Positions 10,514-19,830 of a stretch of DNA of 36,957 nucleotides are shown here, piece by piece; the first letter of the stretch is position 1, and each line of letters opens with the position of its first letter. The notes below the pieces were generated by a model. The model was given only the letters and a program-made list of their open reading frames with translations, had not been told where the DNA came from and made no database searches. The DNA is from Trichosphaerium sp. ATCC 40318 (taxonomy: Eukaryota > Discosea > Flabellinia > Trichosidae): NCBI GenBank assembly GCA_038496445.1, contig JALMLS010000041.1, forward strand, positions 1-36,957, read 5' to 3'. The position numbers and the translations under genes are program-made.

Positions 10514-10629
10514 TGAGACCATTGTAATATTATCGTCTTCGGACATGTAGGAGTTGGAAAATCAGTAACTACAATACAATTCGTTTAAGGAGTATTTCTA
10601 GACAATTACGACCCAATCATAGAAGATTC
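10514..10629 (+). pseudogene. Ras-like small GTPase, first-exon relic
   Basis: From 10526 the frame reads IIVFGHVGVGKSVTTIQFV, a TAA at 10586-10588, then GVFLDNYDPIIEDS and a GT donor at 10630. This is the N terminus of a Ras-subfamily GTPase: beta-1, P-loop (GHVGVGKS), alpha-1, and the switch I effector region (YDPIIEDS, normally YDPTIEDS). The TAA replaces the Gln usual in TIQFVQG. The upstream ATG at 10514 is in another frame, so a second lesion separates it. No following exon with DTAG or NKxD is visible within the next kilobase. I judge it a pseudogene. Confidence 0.7.
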
Positions 10630-11159
10630 GTAAGCACAAGAGCGTTTTTAATGTTAAAATGATAGAAAAGAGCTTAAACAATCGCTCGCCAAGCCAATAC
10701 AGATGAAGTGATTATCTAGAAACATTTTTTGTCACACTTCGTGTCGAAATATGTTGGCATAAGAATATCAAGAACTACCTTTTCATCATTTGAAACTTTT
10801 CTTAATTTATTCCGTTTTTCCACAGTTTCTGTTCAAATGTTAGATCCCTATCGTCCATTGGCTCCTACAAACAACAAACAGCACCTGATTGGATGAGAAC
10901 CTATCTTCAATTGGCTTGACCGCTTGGTCATGAAGCCTGAGACCCTTGTTATAGTAAAAGTCACAATAAAACAACACTGAAAAACAAATCACCGAAAACC
11001 TAATTTAGAAGTTGACTGCACGTGTTACATAAATTGAATTGGCAAGAAGAAATTTCCAAAGCCGTGGCTTTTGCTGTACTTAATTTTGATAAAAGTACGT
11101 AATCGCTCGAAAAAAGTAAAACATAGTCAAATAAACCAACAATTGTTTCTGCAAAACAT

Positions 11160-11167
11160 TGACAACA
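11160..11167. repeat. Target-site duplication of the hAT MITE
   Basis: TGACAACA here and at 11529-11536, immediately outside the inverted ends. Confidence 0.85.
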
Positions 11168-11528
11168 TAACGCCCTTCCGTTATGAATACAAGCAATATT
11201 CATATTCATTGTCCCATAAGTCACATTCATTAATATTCATTCATGAATATTCATGGGCGTTTGGTGTGTCAGGATGTCCAGGAGCTTTTGGTTTGTAGCA
11301 CCTAGCGATGTTCCAAATGGATAGATTCAACAAGTTGCATTTGAAAACCGAATCGGAATAGTAACAGAACACCAAAACCCACAAATCAGGTAAAAATCAG
11401 CCAGCAAAATGCTCAATTTTCAACCGTTTACTGTGTGCATGAAAAATGAATTTTTTAAGTCGTGAATATTTGTGAATGTAGGGTGTATTTGAATATTCAA
11501 ATTATTCATTCATAACGGAAGGGCGTTA
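11168..11528. mobile_element. hAT-type MITE (361 bp)
   Basis: Inverted ends of 21 bp (TAACGCCCTTCC... and its complement) bound a 361-bp element. Directly outside, the 8-bp repeat TGACAACA occurs at 11160-11167 and 11529-11536. An 8-bp target duplication and ends fitting the YARNG rule are typical of hAT transposons. The inside has no coding capacity and is rich in ATTCATGAATATTCAT-like palindromes, so it is non-autonomous. Confidence 0.88.
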
Positions 11529-11611
11529 TGACAACATCTCAACATTACTTCAAACCTTAGCATGAAAAAAAATGGTTAGTGCCGCTTTATTTTGTTTAAA
11601 TTCTCTTCCAC

Positions 11612-11954
11612 AGGCGTCTATTGTCCGTATCGTTCAAATTTGCTAATCTTTGCAACTTTTTGCTGTTTGTGCCTTTTGGTTTTCGTGTTTAGTTCTTGCA
11701 AGATCTTACACTTTGATACTTCTGCCAAACCTGTCGCAAACAAGAATGATACGGACAATAGATATTGTTTTGTATCTGGAAAGAAAGGAACAAAGTTCTT
11801 TGAAGGTGAAGAATATGTACCTAGTAGCATACACTGATTTTAATCAATTAATACTTACCGTTGATCATAGAAGATGAGAGTCTGTTCTTTCATGATGCAC
11901 GAAAGGCTTGGTACAGATGAATTACTAATAGAAGTGCCATCAAGGTACATACTG
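11612..11954 (+). pseudogene. Gene fragment interrupted by a MITE
   Basis: After an acceptor (CTTCCACAG) an exon begins and is interrupted at 11619 by a ~140-bp MITE. If the MITE and one TA are ignored the frame continues as YCFVSGKKGTKFFEGEEY, then a donor GTACCT at ~11816, an acceptor at ~11870, and a second exon (MRVCSFMMHERLGTDELLIE) ending at a GTACAT donor near 11950. The family is not recognised. The 5' part is unknown; it might have been continuous with sequence now broken by the hAT MITE. An opposite-strand reading of 11870-11950 is also open, so strand is not certain. Confidence 0.35.
11619..11760. mobile_element. Mariner-like MITE flanked by TA
   Basis: Inverted ends TTGTCCGTATCGTTC (11621-11635) and its complement (11744-11758, one mismatch) are flanked by TA on both sides, the target of Tc1/mariner elements. 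It contains the 53-bp repeat shared with 1814-1866 and an AGATCT motif. It has no transposase. Confidence 0.65.
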
Positions 11955-12201
11955 AGGTAAATAACAAGTGTAAGGCTGAGTAACCTATGCTTTAGACAAC
12001 AAACGTTGAATTTAACAAATATTATCTGAAAGTTACCTAAAACTTTCTAATACTTGAAACAGGCTTTGTAGCTGTAGGGAACGGTTTGAATAGATTCTTG
12101 ACTACAATAAAGAATACACAAATAAGAGATTAAACACTGTCACGTGTCACAGTTTAAAAATTAAAGCCCTCTTTCCTTTACTAAGATTTACATCACCTTC
12201 A

Positions 12202-12444
12202 ATGCCATTAGTGTGTACAACACGTGTTCACAAAACAGTTAACAACATTTTCGCAGACGACACATTTTCCACAAAATATGTACCAAAATCCACTCAAGTG
12301 GATTCTTTGTACTCCCAGTTTGGTTTAACACTATTCGAGTATGGACAGCTACTGCAAGCTAATATAGAGAACTGTTCACTTCTGTCAGGCCCGTCGCTTC
12401 ACTCAGGACAAGAAGCCGACCTTCGCTCACAAAATAGAGCATAA
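12202..12444 (+). CDS. Unrecognised open frame (80 aa)
   Basis: An ATG-to-TAA frame with protein-like composition (ADDTFSTKYVPKSTQ, LYSQFGLTLFEYGQLLQ). It lies directly beyond the 3' edge of the F-box/LRR duplication. No homologue is recognised. It could be the last exon of the fragment at 11612-11954, but I could not bridge them. Confidence 0.3.
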   Translation: MPLVCTTRVHKTVNNIFADDTFSTKYVPKSTQVDSLYSQFGLTLFEYGQLLQANIENCSLLSGPSLHSGQEADLRSQNRA

Positions 12445-12506
12445 ATGAACGTAACTACATACTCTAGCTAAATCACCTTTCTTTATTGTATCTATAAAAG
12501 TAGTAT

Positions 12507-13985
12507 TTACATAAACACTTTAGTTTCATTTACAGTTTTACTCCCTTCTTTAGTACCATTGAGTGCTTTGATACATTCTTTAGTTATTGAAGTGTGATAA
12601 AGGTAAATAGTACGAGCTCCAGCAAGTACTTTAACACCTTCGTCAGTTACTGAAGTGTTACTAAGGTCAATATAATGGACTCCAGCAAGTGCTTTAACGC
12701 TTTTATCAGTTACTGAAGTGTTACTAAGGCGAATAGTATGGACTCCAGCAAGTGCTTTAACACCTTCATCAGTTACTTTAGTGTTATTAAGGTCAATAGT
12801 ATGGACTCCAGCAAGCGCTTTAACACCTTCATCAGTTACTTTAGTGTCACTAACGTCAATAGTATGGGCGCCAGCAAGTGCTTTAACACCTTCATCAGTT
12901 ACGGAAGTGTTACGAAGGTTAATATCATGAACTCCAGCAAGTGCTTTAACACCTTCATCAGTTACTGAAGTATCGCAAAGGTAAATAGTATGGGCGCCAG
13001 CAAGTGCTTTAACACCTTCATCAGTTACTTTAGTGTCACTAAGGCCAATAGTATGGGTGCCAGTAAGTGCTTTAACGCCTTTGTCAGTTACTGAGGTGTC
13101 AGTAAGGTCAATATCATGTGCTCCAGCAAGTGCTTTAACACCTTCGTCAGTTACTAAGGTGCCACTAAGGTGAATAGTATGGACTCCAGCAAGTGCTTTA
13201 ACGCCTTCATCAGTTACTTTAGTGTTACTAAGGTCAATAGTATGGACTCCAGCAAGCGCTTTAACACCTTCATCAGTTACTTTAGTGTCACTAACGTCAA
13301 TAGTATGGGCGCCAGCAAGTGCTTTAACACCTTCATCAGTTACTAAAGTGTCATTGAGGGTAATAGAATGGACTCCAGCAAGTGCTTTAACGCCTTCATC
13401 AGTTACTTTAGTGTAGCTGAGGTGAATAGTATGGACTCCAGCAAGTGCTTTAACACCTTCATCAGTTACTGAAGTATCGCAAAGGTAAATAGTATGGGCG
13501 CCAGCAAGTGCTTTAACACCTTCATCAGTTACTAAAGTGTCATTGAGGGTAATAGAATGGACTCCAGCAAGTGCTTTAACGCCTTCATCAGTTACTTTAG
13601 TGTAGCTGAGGTCAATAGTATGGACTCCAGCAAGTGCTACAACGCCTTCATCAGTTACGTAAGAACGATCAAGCTCAATAGTATGAACTCCTGCAAACTG
13701 CTTGACAATGCTGTTATCAACACGCCATCCAAGGCAGATTCTTGTGTATTTCAGAATACCAACATGTTTTACAGCTGATTTTGCTTGAGTTAACGTTTTT
13801 ATCATAATAGCATGGTATCCAATAATATCATGAACAATAGAAGCAAGTAAACGACAGGTTTGACAAGCCGCAAAGCGTGATTTTGTTGTTTGACGCAAGA
13901 TGTGTGCTAATATCTCTGGCGGTAGGTGTAGCAAACTTGTGCCGGTCGTACTGTTAATTATAGAACCCTTTGAGGTAGAAAGCAT
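12507..13985 (-). CDS. F-box/LRR protein 2 (492 aa)
   Basis: Paralogue of the gene at 313-1272, with an N terminus nearly identical over ~110 residues. The F-box is complete here (LLHLPPEILAHIL). Seventeen leucine-rich repeats of 21 residues follow, then the same incomplete ITKECIKAL unit and a different C-terminal tail (KTVNETKVFM). Units recur in blocks: for example the HLSYTK/NDTL pair and the DVSDTK-plus-following-unit pair each occur twice, which points to unequal crossing-over of multi-repeat blocks. Intronless. An SCF substrate receptor is the family-based guess; no target is suggested. CACGTG lies ~40 bp upstream, as in copy 1. Confidence 0.88.
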   Translation of the reverse strand: MLSTSKGSIINSTTGTSLLHLPPEILAHILRQTTKSRFAACQTCRLLASIVHDIIGYHAIMIKTLTQAKSAVKHVGILKYTRICLGWRVDNSIVKQFAGVHTIELDRSYVTDEGVVALAGVHTIDLSYTKVTDEGVKALAGVHSITLNDTLVTDEGVKALAGAHTIYLCDTSVTDEGVKALAGVHTIHLSYTKVTDEGVKALAGVHSITLNDTLVTDEGVKALAGAHTIDVSDTKVTDEGVKALAGVHTIDLSNTKVTDEGVKALAGVHTIHLSGTLVTDEGVKALAGAHDIDLTDTSVTDKGVKALTGTHTIGLSDTKVTDEGVKALAGAHTIYLCDTSVTDEGVKALAGVHDINLRNTSVTDEGVKALAGAHTIDVSDTKVTDEGVKALAGVHTIDLNNTKVTDEGVKALAGVHTIRLSNTSVTDKSVKALAGVHYIDLSNTSVTDEGVKVLAGARTIYLYHTSITKECIKALNGTKEGSKTVNETKVFM

Positions 13986-14259
13986 AATATCAACGTCTTT
14001 GTTTAATGTGGAAGCCTAACAATTTAACACGTGTTTTATCGATGACCTAAAGTAGAGGTCTTACTTTTCGCTTTTGATAACTGGCTAAGTCGCATAAAAC
14101 TGTTTAAGGCGATAGTCACTCTAGCTTAAAGGACCTGAAAACGTTTATTATATTAATAACACCATTTAGCACGTGCTCCAAACACCAAAAACTTATACTA
14201 CTACTTCCCAAAAAATAAGACGGCAATTTCAAGGCAAATCTTTTGTTAACGCACGTGTG

Positions 14260-14360
14260 TCATGACATTAGATGATAAATGCTTTCGGCTGTAATATTTC
14301 TACAACCATGTAGATAAATGTTATGAACACCACCAAGTGATTCGACAGCCTCACCTGCGA
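14260..14360 (-). pseudogene. LRR relic, second copy, truncated
   Basis: Matches 1542-1640 (degenerate LRR ending GVHNIYLHGCRNIT, then TGA). It is cut on the right by the foldback element. Confidence 0.6.
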
Positions 14361-14362
14361 CC

Positions 14363-15144
14363 ACAAAGCTACCGCCAAACACGGTATGAATGCCTCAAAC
14401 ACTGTTTGCTGTATCTTTTGCTTCAAAAAATCAGCGTACGTGTATAACTTACTAGCGCTGCGCTAGCGCCTACCCCACGCTAACGCTAGCGCTATCGCAG
14501 CATCCAAACAGCAATGAAGGTGTAACAACGCCAAAACCTCCCCAAAACGCCACCAGCGTTGCTACAGTAAACGCCGCCAGGTGTCAAACATGTAAATAGA
14601 ATTCACGTGGCTAATGTCAACAAATGCTGGAAACTGTAACGCTCTGTACTTAACATGTTACTTTATAAATAGCTTAGTTCCATATATTGTCTGTTTCATT
14701 CAAGTTTTGAGACAGACTGACTTTTAGCAAAAAAAATCCAGTTTCTGCCCGATCTGTCAGATCTGACGGATTTGACACTTCTGACAGATCTTGCAAATTG
14801 TCATTTTTTAAAATGTGATCTACCCTCACGCCTGTCCAGTGAATCCAACCGTTTCAAACCCACGTGATTTAACAAACCCCAGAGCAAACTTTTTTATTTA
14901 CATATTTGACGCCTAGTGGCGTTTACAAAGCCTACAGCAACGCTGGTGGTGTTTTGGGGCGGTTTTGACGTTGTTACACCTTCATTGCTGCTTGGATGCT
15001 ACCATAGCGCTTCTGTTAGCGTGGGGTAGGCGCTAGCGTAGCGCTAGTAAGTTATACACGTACGTTGATTTTTTGAAGCAAAAGATACAGCAAACAGTGT
15101 TTGAGGCATTCATACCGTGTTTGGCGGTAATGCGATAGCTTTGT
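14363..15144. mobile_element. Foldback element with ~240-bp inverted arms (782 bp)
   Basis: The left arm 14363-14598 is the reverse complement of 14895-15144, with an 8-9-base indel near the outer end and scattered differences. Outer ends read ACAAAGCT and AGCTTTGT. The arms are GC-richer than their surroundings and contain runs such as GCGCTAGCG. The ~300-bp centre carries AGATCT-rich repeats and no gene. I see no clear target duplication. It is a foldback transposon or large MITE; its transcript would form a long hairpin. Confidence 0.85.
14681..14830 (+). repeat. AGATCT-rich dispersed repeat, direct copy
   Basis: ATATTGTCTGTTTCATTCAA begins a stretch ending in several AGATCTGTCAGATCTGACGG-like motifs. 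A diverged inverted copy is at 16205-16345. Confidence 0.65.
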
Positions 15145-16204
15145 AGGACATCATACCTTTTTAATTCGCTTTTAGCTCATGAGCTTCTGTGGTTTGATCG
15201 TACCGTGTATAGTTTGCGTAGGTAAAATGCTGCGATCATCCCATGGGATGTTGAAACTTACATTGAAAAAGGAAATGTTAAGTTTATCCAATCTATTCTA
15301 CGAGCTAGTTTTGTACTAGACGGATGTAAACAGTAGTGCTAAGGTGTGCTGTACCATTTAAATGCTGCAAAATACGGCACTCGTATAAAAAAGGATAAAA
15401 GCAATAAAAACTGCTTAAACTACATTACATGGCGATTTCTACGCGTAAATGGAGTATTTGAGCAATAAACAATCATTGTCTAAAAATAATACTTTAAAAC
15501 CCTTCCGTGTTACTAAACTACTTTATTTAGCTGTAAATAGGCCCTACACATAACCCAAGCAGATGCAGCTCACTTGGCATAAAAGTCAAATGTTCCTTCA
15601 GCAAATTAACAATTTCCTCTTCTCCGTCTGTATACTTAAGGTTACACTTTGCATTTTACGCTTAGCTCCTCTTTTGTTAGGTGATACATAACTTATGATT
15701 CTTTGAATTTGTAAAAATGTCGTGCATAGAATAAAGCTCTGCTGCCTTTTTTTTGCCCACACAATGCAATACTTGGTGTTTTAGGTGTTTAATTGATCCT
15801 CCTACTGCTTTACATGAAATACATTGTCTCATCGTTGCAATAGGTATGTTAAACGCTTGTATGTGGTTATTTGATGCCATGAGGGGCTATTAGAGTGTGT
15901 TTTGGTTTTTTTAAACCCCGCTTAACTGGGAAAGCAATACTTGGTGTAACAATACTCTTACACGGCTCTCTACTGTACAAAAACGCCAAAAACAGCATTT
16001 AAAAGTAATACAGCTACATTTTTATTGTTACACTGCGAGTGCCTTCTTTTTTGGCCTCAAACTGCTCCAAATCGCTACTAACAGTTGTTTAAAAGGCTAA
16101 TGAAGCAAAATCAGCTCGTAGAATAGATTGCGAAAACTTAACACTTCCTTTGCTATCACTTACCGTAAGGTACCTAAGTCATACAATGAAGGACAACATT
16201 GTAA
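15145..16204. other. Repeat-derived stretch with decayed coding pieces
   Basis: Plus strand 15245-15340 encodes VKFIQSILRASF, and minus strand 16165-16095 encodes VKFSQSILRADF; the DNA of the two is clearly related in inverted orientation. Between them is a minus frame at 15677-15880. These look like remnants of one transposon or gene family, but I cannot identify it. No intact gene is seen. Confidence 0.45.
15677..15880 (-). CDS. Small protein with a possible BED-type zinc finger (67 aa)
   Basis: ATG at 15880. The segment MRQCISCKAVGGSIKHLKHQ followed by VLHC has the C-x2-C ... H-x(n)-C spacing of BED zinc fingers, which are common in hAT transposases. The rest of a transposase is missing, so it may be a relic. 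The finger assignment is tentative. Confidence 0.35.
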   Translation of the reverse strand: MASNNHIQAFNIPIATMRQCISCKAVGGSIKHLKHQVLHCVGKKKAAELYSMHDIFTNSKNHKLCIT

Positions 16205-16345
16205 CACAAATAGTTCACATTGTGATAGATCTACACCATTTGACAGAAGTGTCAGATCTTGCTAGATCTGCTAAAAGTGCTAAAAACTCACTTTCTAGAA
16301 AATATTAGTAAAACTTGAATGACACAGACAATATACAACCTTCGC
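16205..16345 (-). repeat. AGATCT-rich dispersed repeat, inverted copy
   Basis: Diverged inverted copy of 14681-14830; both contain the TTGTCTGT-TCATTCAAGTTTT edge and AGATCT/GACACTTCTG motifs. Confidence 0.65.
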
Positions 16346-16554
16346 ACCCTTACAGAAACAGCTTGCCATTGCAAGGTGAGTTTTGCTTTCATAAAGTAAT
16401 GGGAAATAAATCAGTGCGTTCTCTACTAACTTATCTAAACTCATAAGGTTCTACAGATAACAGGCACGTGCAAACGTAGTAGGTCAGTCATACAGTATCT
16501 TAACCTTATATCTTCCTAACGTCTTGTAGAATACATATCAGCAACGAACTAGCA

Positions 16555-16830
16555 ATGAACACACTACTGGCGGCATTGTTTATAGCTCTACTTTGTTTTT
16601 CTCAAACACGAAATATATCTTTTTACAAAGGAACAGATTGGTACACGTGTACTGTAACAATAAAACTTCTTTTTATTTCAAGGAAAATAGAATTTTTTCG
16701 TCAAACCTTTCGTGATAGGTGGGCCAGATTTTTACGTGCTCAGTACGACATACAAGAATCATGTTCATTTTTCAAGATTACGAGCACTTTGTGCCCTTGT
16801 ACACCAATTCAACCCTGGCACGAACGATAG
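16555..16830 (+). CDS. Small secreted Cys-containing protein (2 exons, 77 aa)
   Basis: ATG opens a signal peptide (MNTLLAALFIALLCFSQT). A GTACAC..CAAG intron at 16641-16682 (42 bp) can be removed with the frame kept, giving 77 residues; the unspliced frame is also open. After the signal comes FFRQTFRDRWARFLRAQYDI, an amphipathic helix, and then four cysteines. No family recognised. It probably enters the secretory pathway; its job is unknown. CACGTG occurs upstream (16463) and inside the intron (16645). Confidence 0.5.
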   Translation: MNTLLAALFIALLCFSQTRNISFYKGTDWYTCTVTIKLLFISRKIEFFRQTFRDRWARFLRAQYDIQESCSFFKITSTLCPCTPIQPWHER

Positions 16831-17045
16831 TGACTGGTAAGGCACTGAGGTGTCCTGCGCCTCCTTAATATGATAAATTTACAGTTATTGTCAATGAGCC
16901 TGAGAAGATGTTGAGTGGTAACCCATAACGTGATATGCATTTATATTAATTTTAACAATAGATATGGAAATCTTATATTTATTCTCTACGCTAATGTTGC
17001 AAACAAATTCACTATGGTAGCTGATACAAGTCAGAAACTATGCCG

Positions 17046-17861
17046 CTAAAGAAGACCCTTTCTCTTTGCTTTTGTAACTTTGATACGTTCCACCAAGTTG
17101 AATCCAAGTTCTTTCAACACTTCTTGATCGATTTGATTCGCTTGAATGTCATGTTCATTCATCAAGGATCCAAATTCTTGTGCTCGCTCACTTGAGATAC
17201 CCAACCCTGTCAATACTGACACCCAATCAACTTCAATGTTTTGAAGCGGTATTGGCGTCATTGGAGAAACTGAAGTGATGGTTGATTTGGTATCACGTGG
17301 CTGAGTGAATGTTGGCTACATTACAGTTAGTGTAAAGTAAATGCAAAAATGAAATAACATACTGTGTCAACAGATATGTTGGGTTTCTCAATCCATGACT
17401 GGTTGGGTAATACTACCTTTATATCGTGTGGTAATAGAATGGGGTTACTAGGTTCACCGCTAGGCTACAAACTCGTTAGGAAAGAATGTTAATATATTGT
17501 TTTTGACTGTACATTAGTGAACTTGTCTTGACCTTGTTTTATTTCAAGGGCGTCTTTAATGATATCAATGTGCTCTTGAGTGTCTCCAAACTTGTTGTAG
17601 CCTTGATCAATCTTGGTGTATATTCCAGTACCATCAATTGACAAGTAATTTCGTTTTTGGTCTTGTTTCAACTCTTTATGTAACTCTTCTAAAGTGTGGA
17701 TTACCTAAACAAGCAGTTTGCACATATTGACAACAAATGATTGAGTACCTTCCTGTGGTTATTGAATGTCAATTGCTGTGGTTCAGATTGTCCATACTGA
17801 TTATAACCACCTGTAACCAATCTGAAATCATGAGATATTGCCAAGTAATGATATGCTTTAT
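17046..17861 (-). pseudogene. RCC1-SAM gene A, 3' part (split by transposons)
   Basis: Reading minus from 17856: an RCC1-type unit (HYLAISHDFRLVTGGYNQYG), intron 17705-17748, a linker exon (YNKFGDTQEHIDIIKDALE), intron 17465-17512, a short exon, intron 17316-17362, and a SAM-like domain (ERAQEFGSLM, LKELGFNLVERIKV) ending at TAG 17046. It continues exactly from the 5' part at 26799-27734; the join gives 535 codons without a stop. An ATG at 17967 would fuse transposon-end sequence to this exon, but that frame is an artefact of the insertion. The paralogue at 28200-30105 has the same exon order. SAM domains usually mediate protein-protein contacts. Confidence 0.85.
17857..17861. repeat. Target-site duplication of the DNA transposon (left)
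   Basis: TTTAT here and at 26799-26803, immediately outside the 36-bp inverted ends. The true duplication could be 3-5 bp of this. Confidence 0.75.
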
Positions 17862-17897
17862 CTCCCTCGCCGTAACAAAAAATTTCCTCGCCGTAAC
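17862..17897 (+). repeat. Left terminal inverted repeat
   Basis: 36 bp starting CTCCCTCGCCGTAAC, identical to the complement of 26763-26798. It carries two copies of CCTCGCCGTAAC. Confidence 0.9.
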
Positions 17898-18729
17898 AAA
17901 ATTTTAACTTCAATTCTGGACCTAAAATATCTTTAAATAATCTGAATTTTTTACAGGTCGTAGACATTATGTTTATCTTGTTATTCTGGATTAGATAGCC
18001 ACATAGGTGTTTTTGGTGATGTTCTACGGAATGTACAATAAAAGTATCAACTTTTTCTTTGCCATATGTTTTTGATGTATGTGATAGGGCACAGTATAAA
18101 TTGTTATGCTTTTATTATATCTAACGTAGTATTGACTAGGTCCAAGGGCTCAACTAGCAAAAAATAGTTCATTGCATGAAATGAAGGGTCTTTCAACGAA
18201 TGTTCCAAAAAAAATAAAGAAACAGCATTTCAAAGGCATGCTAGCACAATACACTCTTGAATTTTTTATACTACCTACGCAATACAGAGTTGGTTATACA
18301 AACGCTTTTAATAGGCATGTACTGCACAAGGTAACCCAAAAATTGTTTGATGAACACTTTATCTTTTCTACTCTTTAAACGCTTTTGTAGAGCAATGCAA
18401 ATGAGTTACGTCTAGTATTTGGTACTTTACAGCGTCTATATATGCATGTGCATGTACACAAAACATTAAATGCATGTAAAGAATATACAGAGACTGAATT
18501 ATGTATGACAATGCATTGAATCCATAAAAAATGAGCATTTTCAAATATTATTGATTAATCCTTTGGATTCAGTGAAAAGTGTCCATTTCTGAGCTGTTTC
18601 ATTTGCCAGCTATGTTTTCTTTGTACACATCAAACGACAGCAAATTGTAAATATATCATAAGCATGTACACATGTAGTATTAATAGTTAAATTTATTGGT
18701 TTTCTGAATATACAGCTAAATTAATCATG
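17898..18729. other. Transposon interior, 3' of the transposase relic
   Basis: AT-rich with no recognisable protein. A plus frame at 18172-18378 (68 codons) is open but unremarkable. It belongs to the DNA transposon. Confidence 0.5.
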
Positions 18730-19830
18730 TTGATCGCCAAGTTCTCTTATCTTCAAAAAGTTAATTTTTTTCCCTGTAGCATTGTAATCTATGATAGCTT
18801 TCAAGTTAGATAATGTTAATTGTCTTATGATTCTTAGATAGCACTACTGTAACTCCACCCTTTTTAGCTCCTTTTGCATATTCAACAACCCAGTTTAGAA
18901 AGTCAGAATCCATAAACCTGGCATCAAGTACTGCTTGTGGTTTGAATGGATAGTGCTTTTCAAACCTAGCTAATAAAATCTTAGCAGCATCTAATGGTTT
19001 AATCACTGCCACATGTTTAGCATCTCTCCAATGTGGTACCAATCCGAGTAAGTATGGACATTGTTTATCTTTGTGTGAATAAACAGCCATTCCATATACC
19101 ATTAATCCATCTGGATTTGGCTTACCCGAAATATGAACTGTATTTGTATCTTTTTTAGACTACACCAACATTGTTCATCAATGGCAATGTACTCTCCTGC
19201 AAGCCAAGCCTCCATACATGCATCTGATACCAATTCACACAAATGATGTACATCAGTGCTGATACTTTGATTCAAAATATTCCATCACAGTGGACTCAAA
19301 AAGTCCAGATTACAGTATTTGCTGTTTGTACTCATTTGAGCTAAAAACCCTTCATAACTAATAGAAGCTAGTACTGTTAATGAAAGAATTTTTTGCTCTT
19401 GTTGCATACCAGAAGTTTGGTCTCGTAACCATTGTGTGCCAAAATAACGTAAAATTTCACTAAGTTTAATTTCAACGCCCCACATTTGATTTTTTTTTTT
19501 GTTAGCTAGGATTTCACGCTTTTGGTTGGTAGCTATCCGAATGTGGTCCCATATGTGTATTGGTATCAATTGGGAGTACACTTGCCCAGCTGTACCCATA
19601 CCTCGTTGAAACACTCCAAGATTAGGCTGAGACACTTGCTCTTCATGTGGCAATGAAATTGTTTCATTTTTAAGCACAGTCCATCCCTCGCTTTTAATTT
19701 CATTTATGCATCGTTCAAATCCACCCAATACCCATTTTTAGAACTGTCGCTTTGTTTCCGCTTCCGTTTCCGTTGATTTTTTCTTCGAGCTGCTTCTATT
19801 TGGTTGTTGTGGGCTTTTACGTTATCACAC
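18730..19830 (-). pseudogene. PiggyBac-like (DDE) transposase, decayed
   Basis: The minus strand reads a basic N-terminal stretch (QRKRKRKQ), then HIWDHIRIATNQKR and EIKLSEILRYFG, as in piggyBac-type proteins. A first acidic site follows (GEYIAIDEQCW), then GKPNPDGLMVYGMAVYS and a second acidic site (VLDARFMDSDFLNWV). The frame is broken by a shift near 19740, a TGA at about 19283, a shift in an A-run near 19165 and another near 18815. The third catalytic Asp is not found. The family call rests on motif order and is moderate, because piggyBac elements normally duplicate TTAA and this one is flanked by TTTAT. Confidence 0.6.

Larger units (their letters stand above)
12440..14360. repeat. Segmental duplication, copy 2 (with 242-1655)
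   Basis: Same-orientation copy of 242-1655. The left edge is at the CATAAATGAACGTAAC shared with 242. On the right the similarity ends abruptly at the foldback element starting about 14363, which cuts the LRR relic that continues in copy 1. Confidence 0.9.

Noticed and set aside
10586-10588. Alternative genetic code with TAA as Gln
   Set aside because: Several well-supported genes here end at TAA or TAG exactly where their families end, so a single TAA in a damaged Ras copy is better read as a mutation.
17701-17967. Apparent gene start at 17967 with a duplicated FCYGE motif
   Set aside because: The duplicated motif is the transposon inverted repeat; the real exon enters from 27734 and the insertion created this frame.
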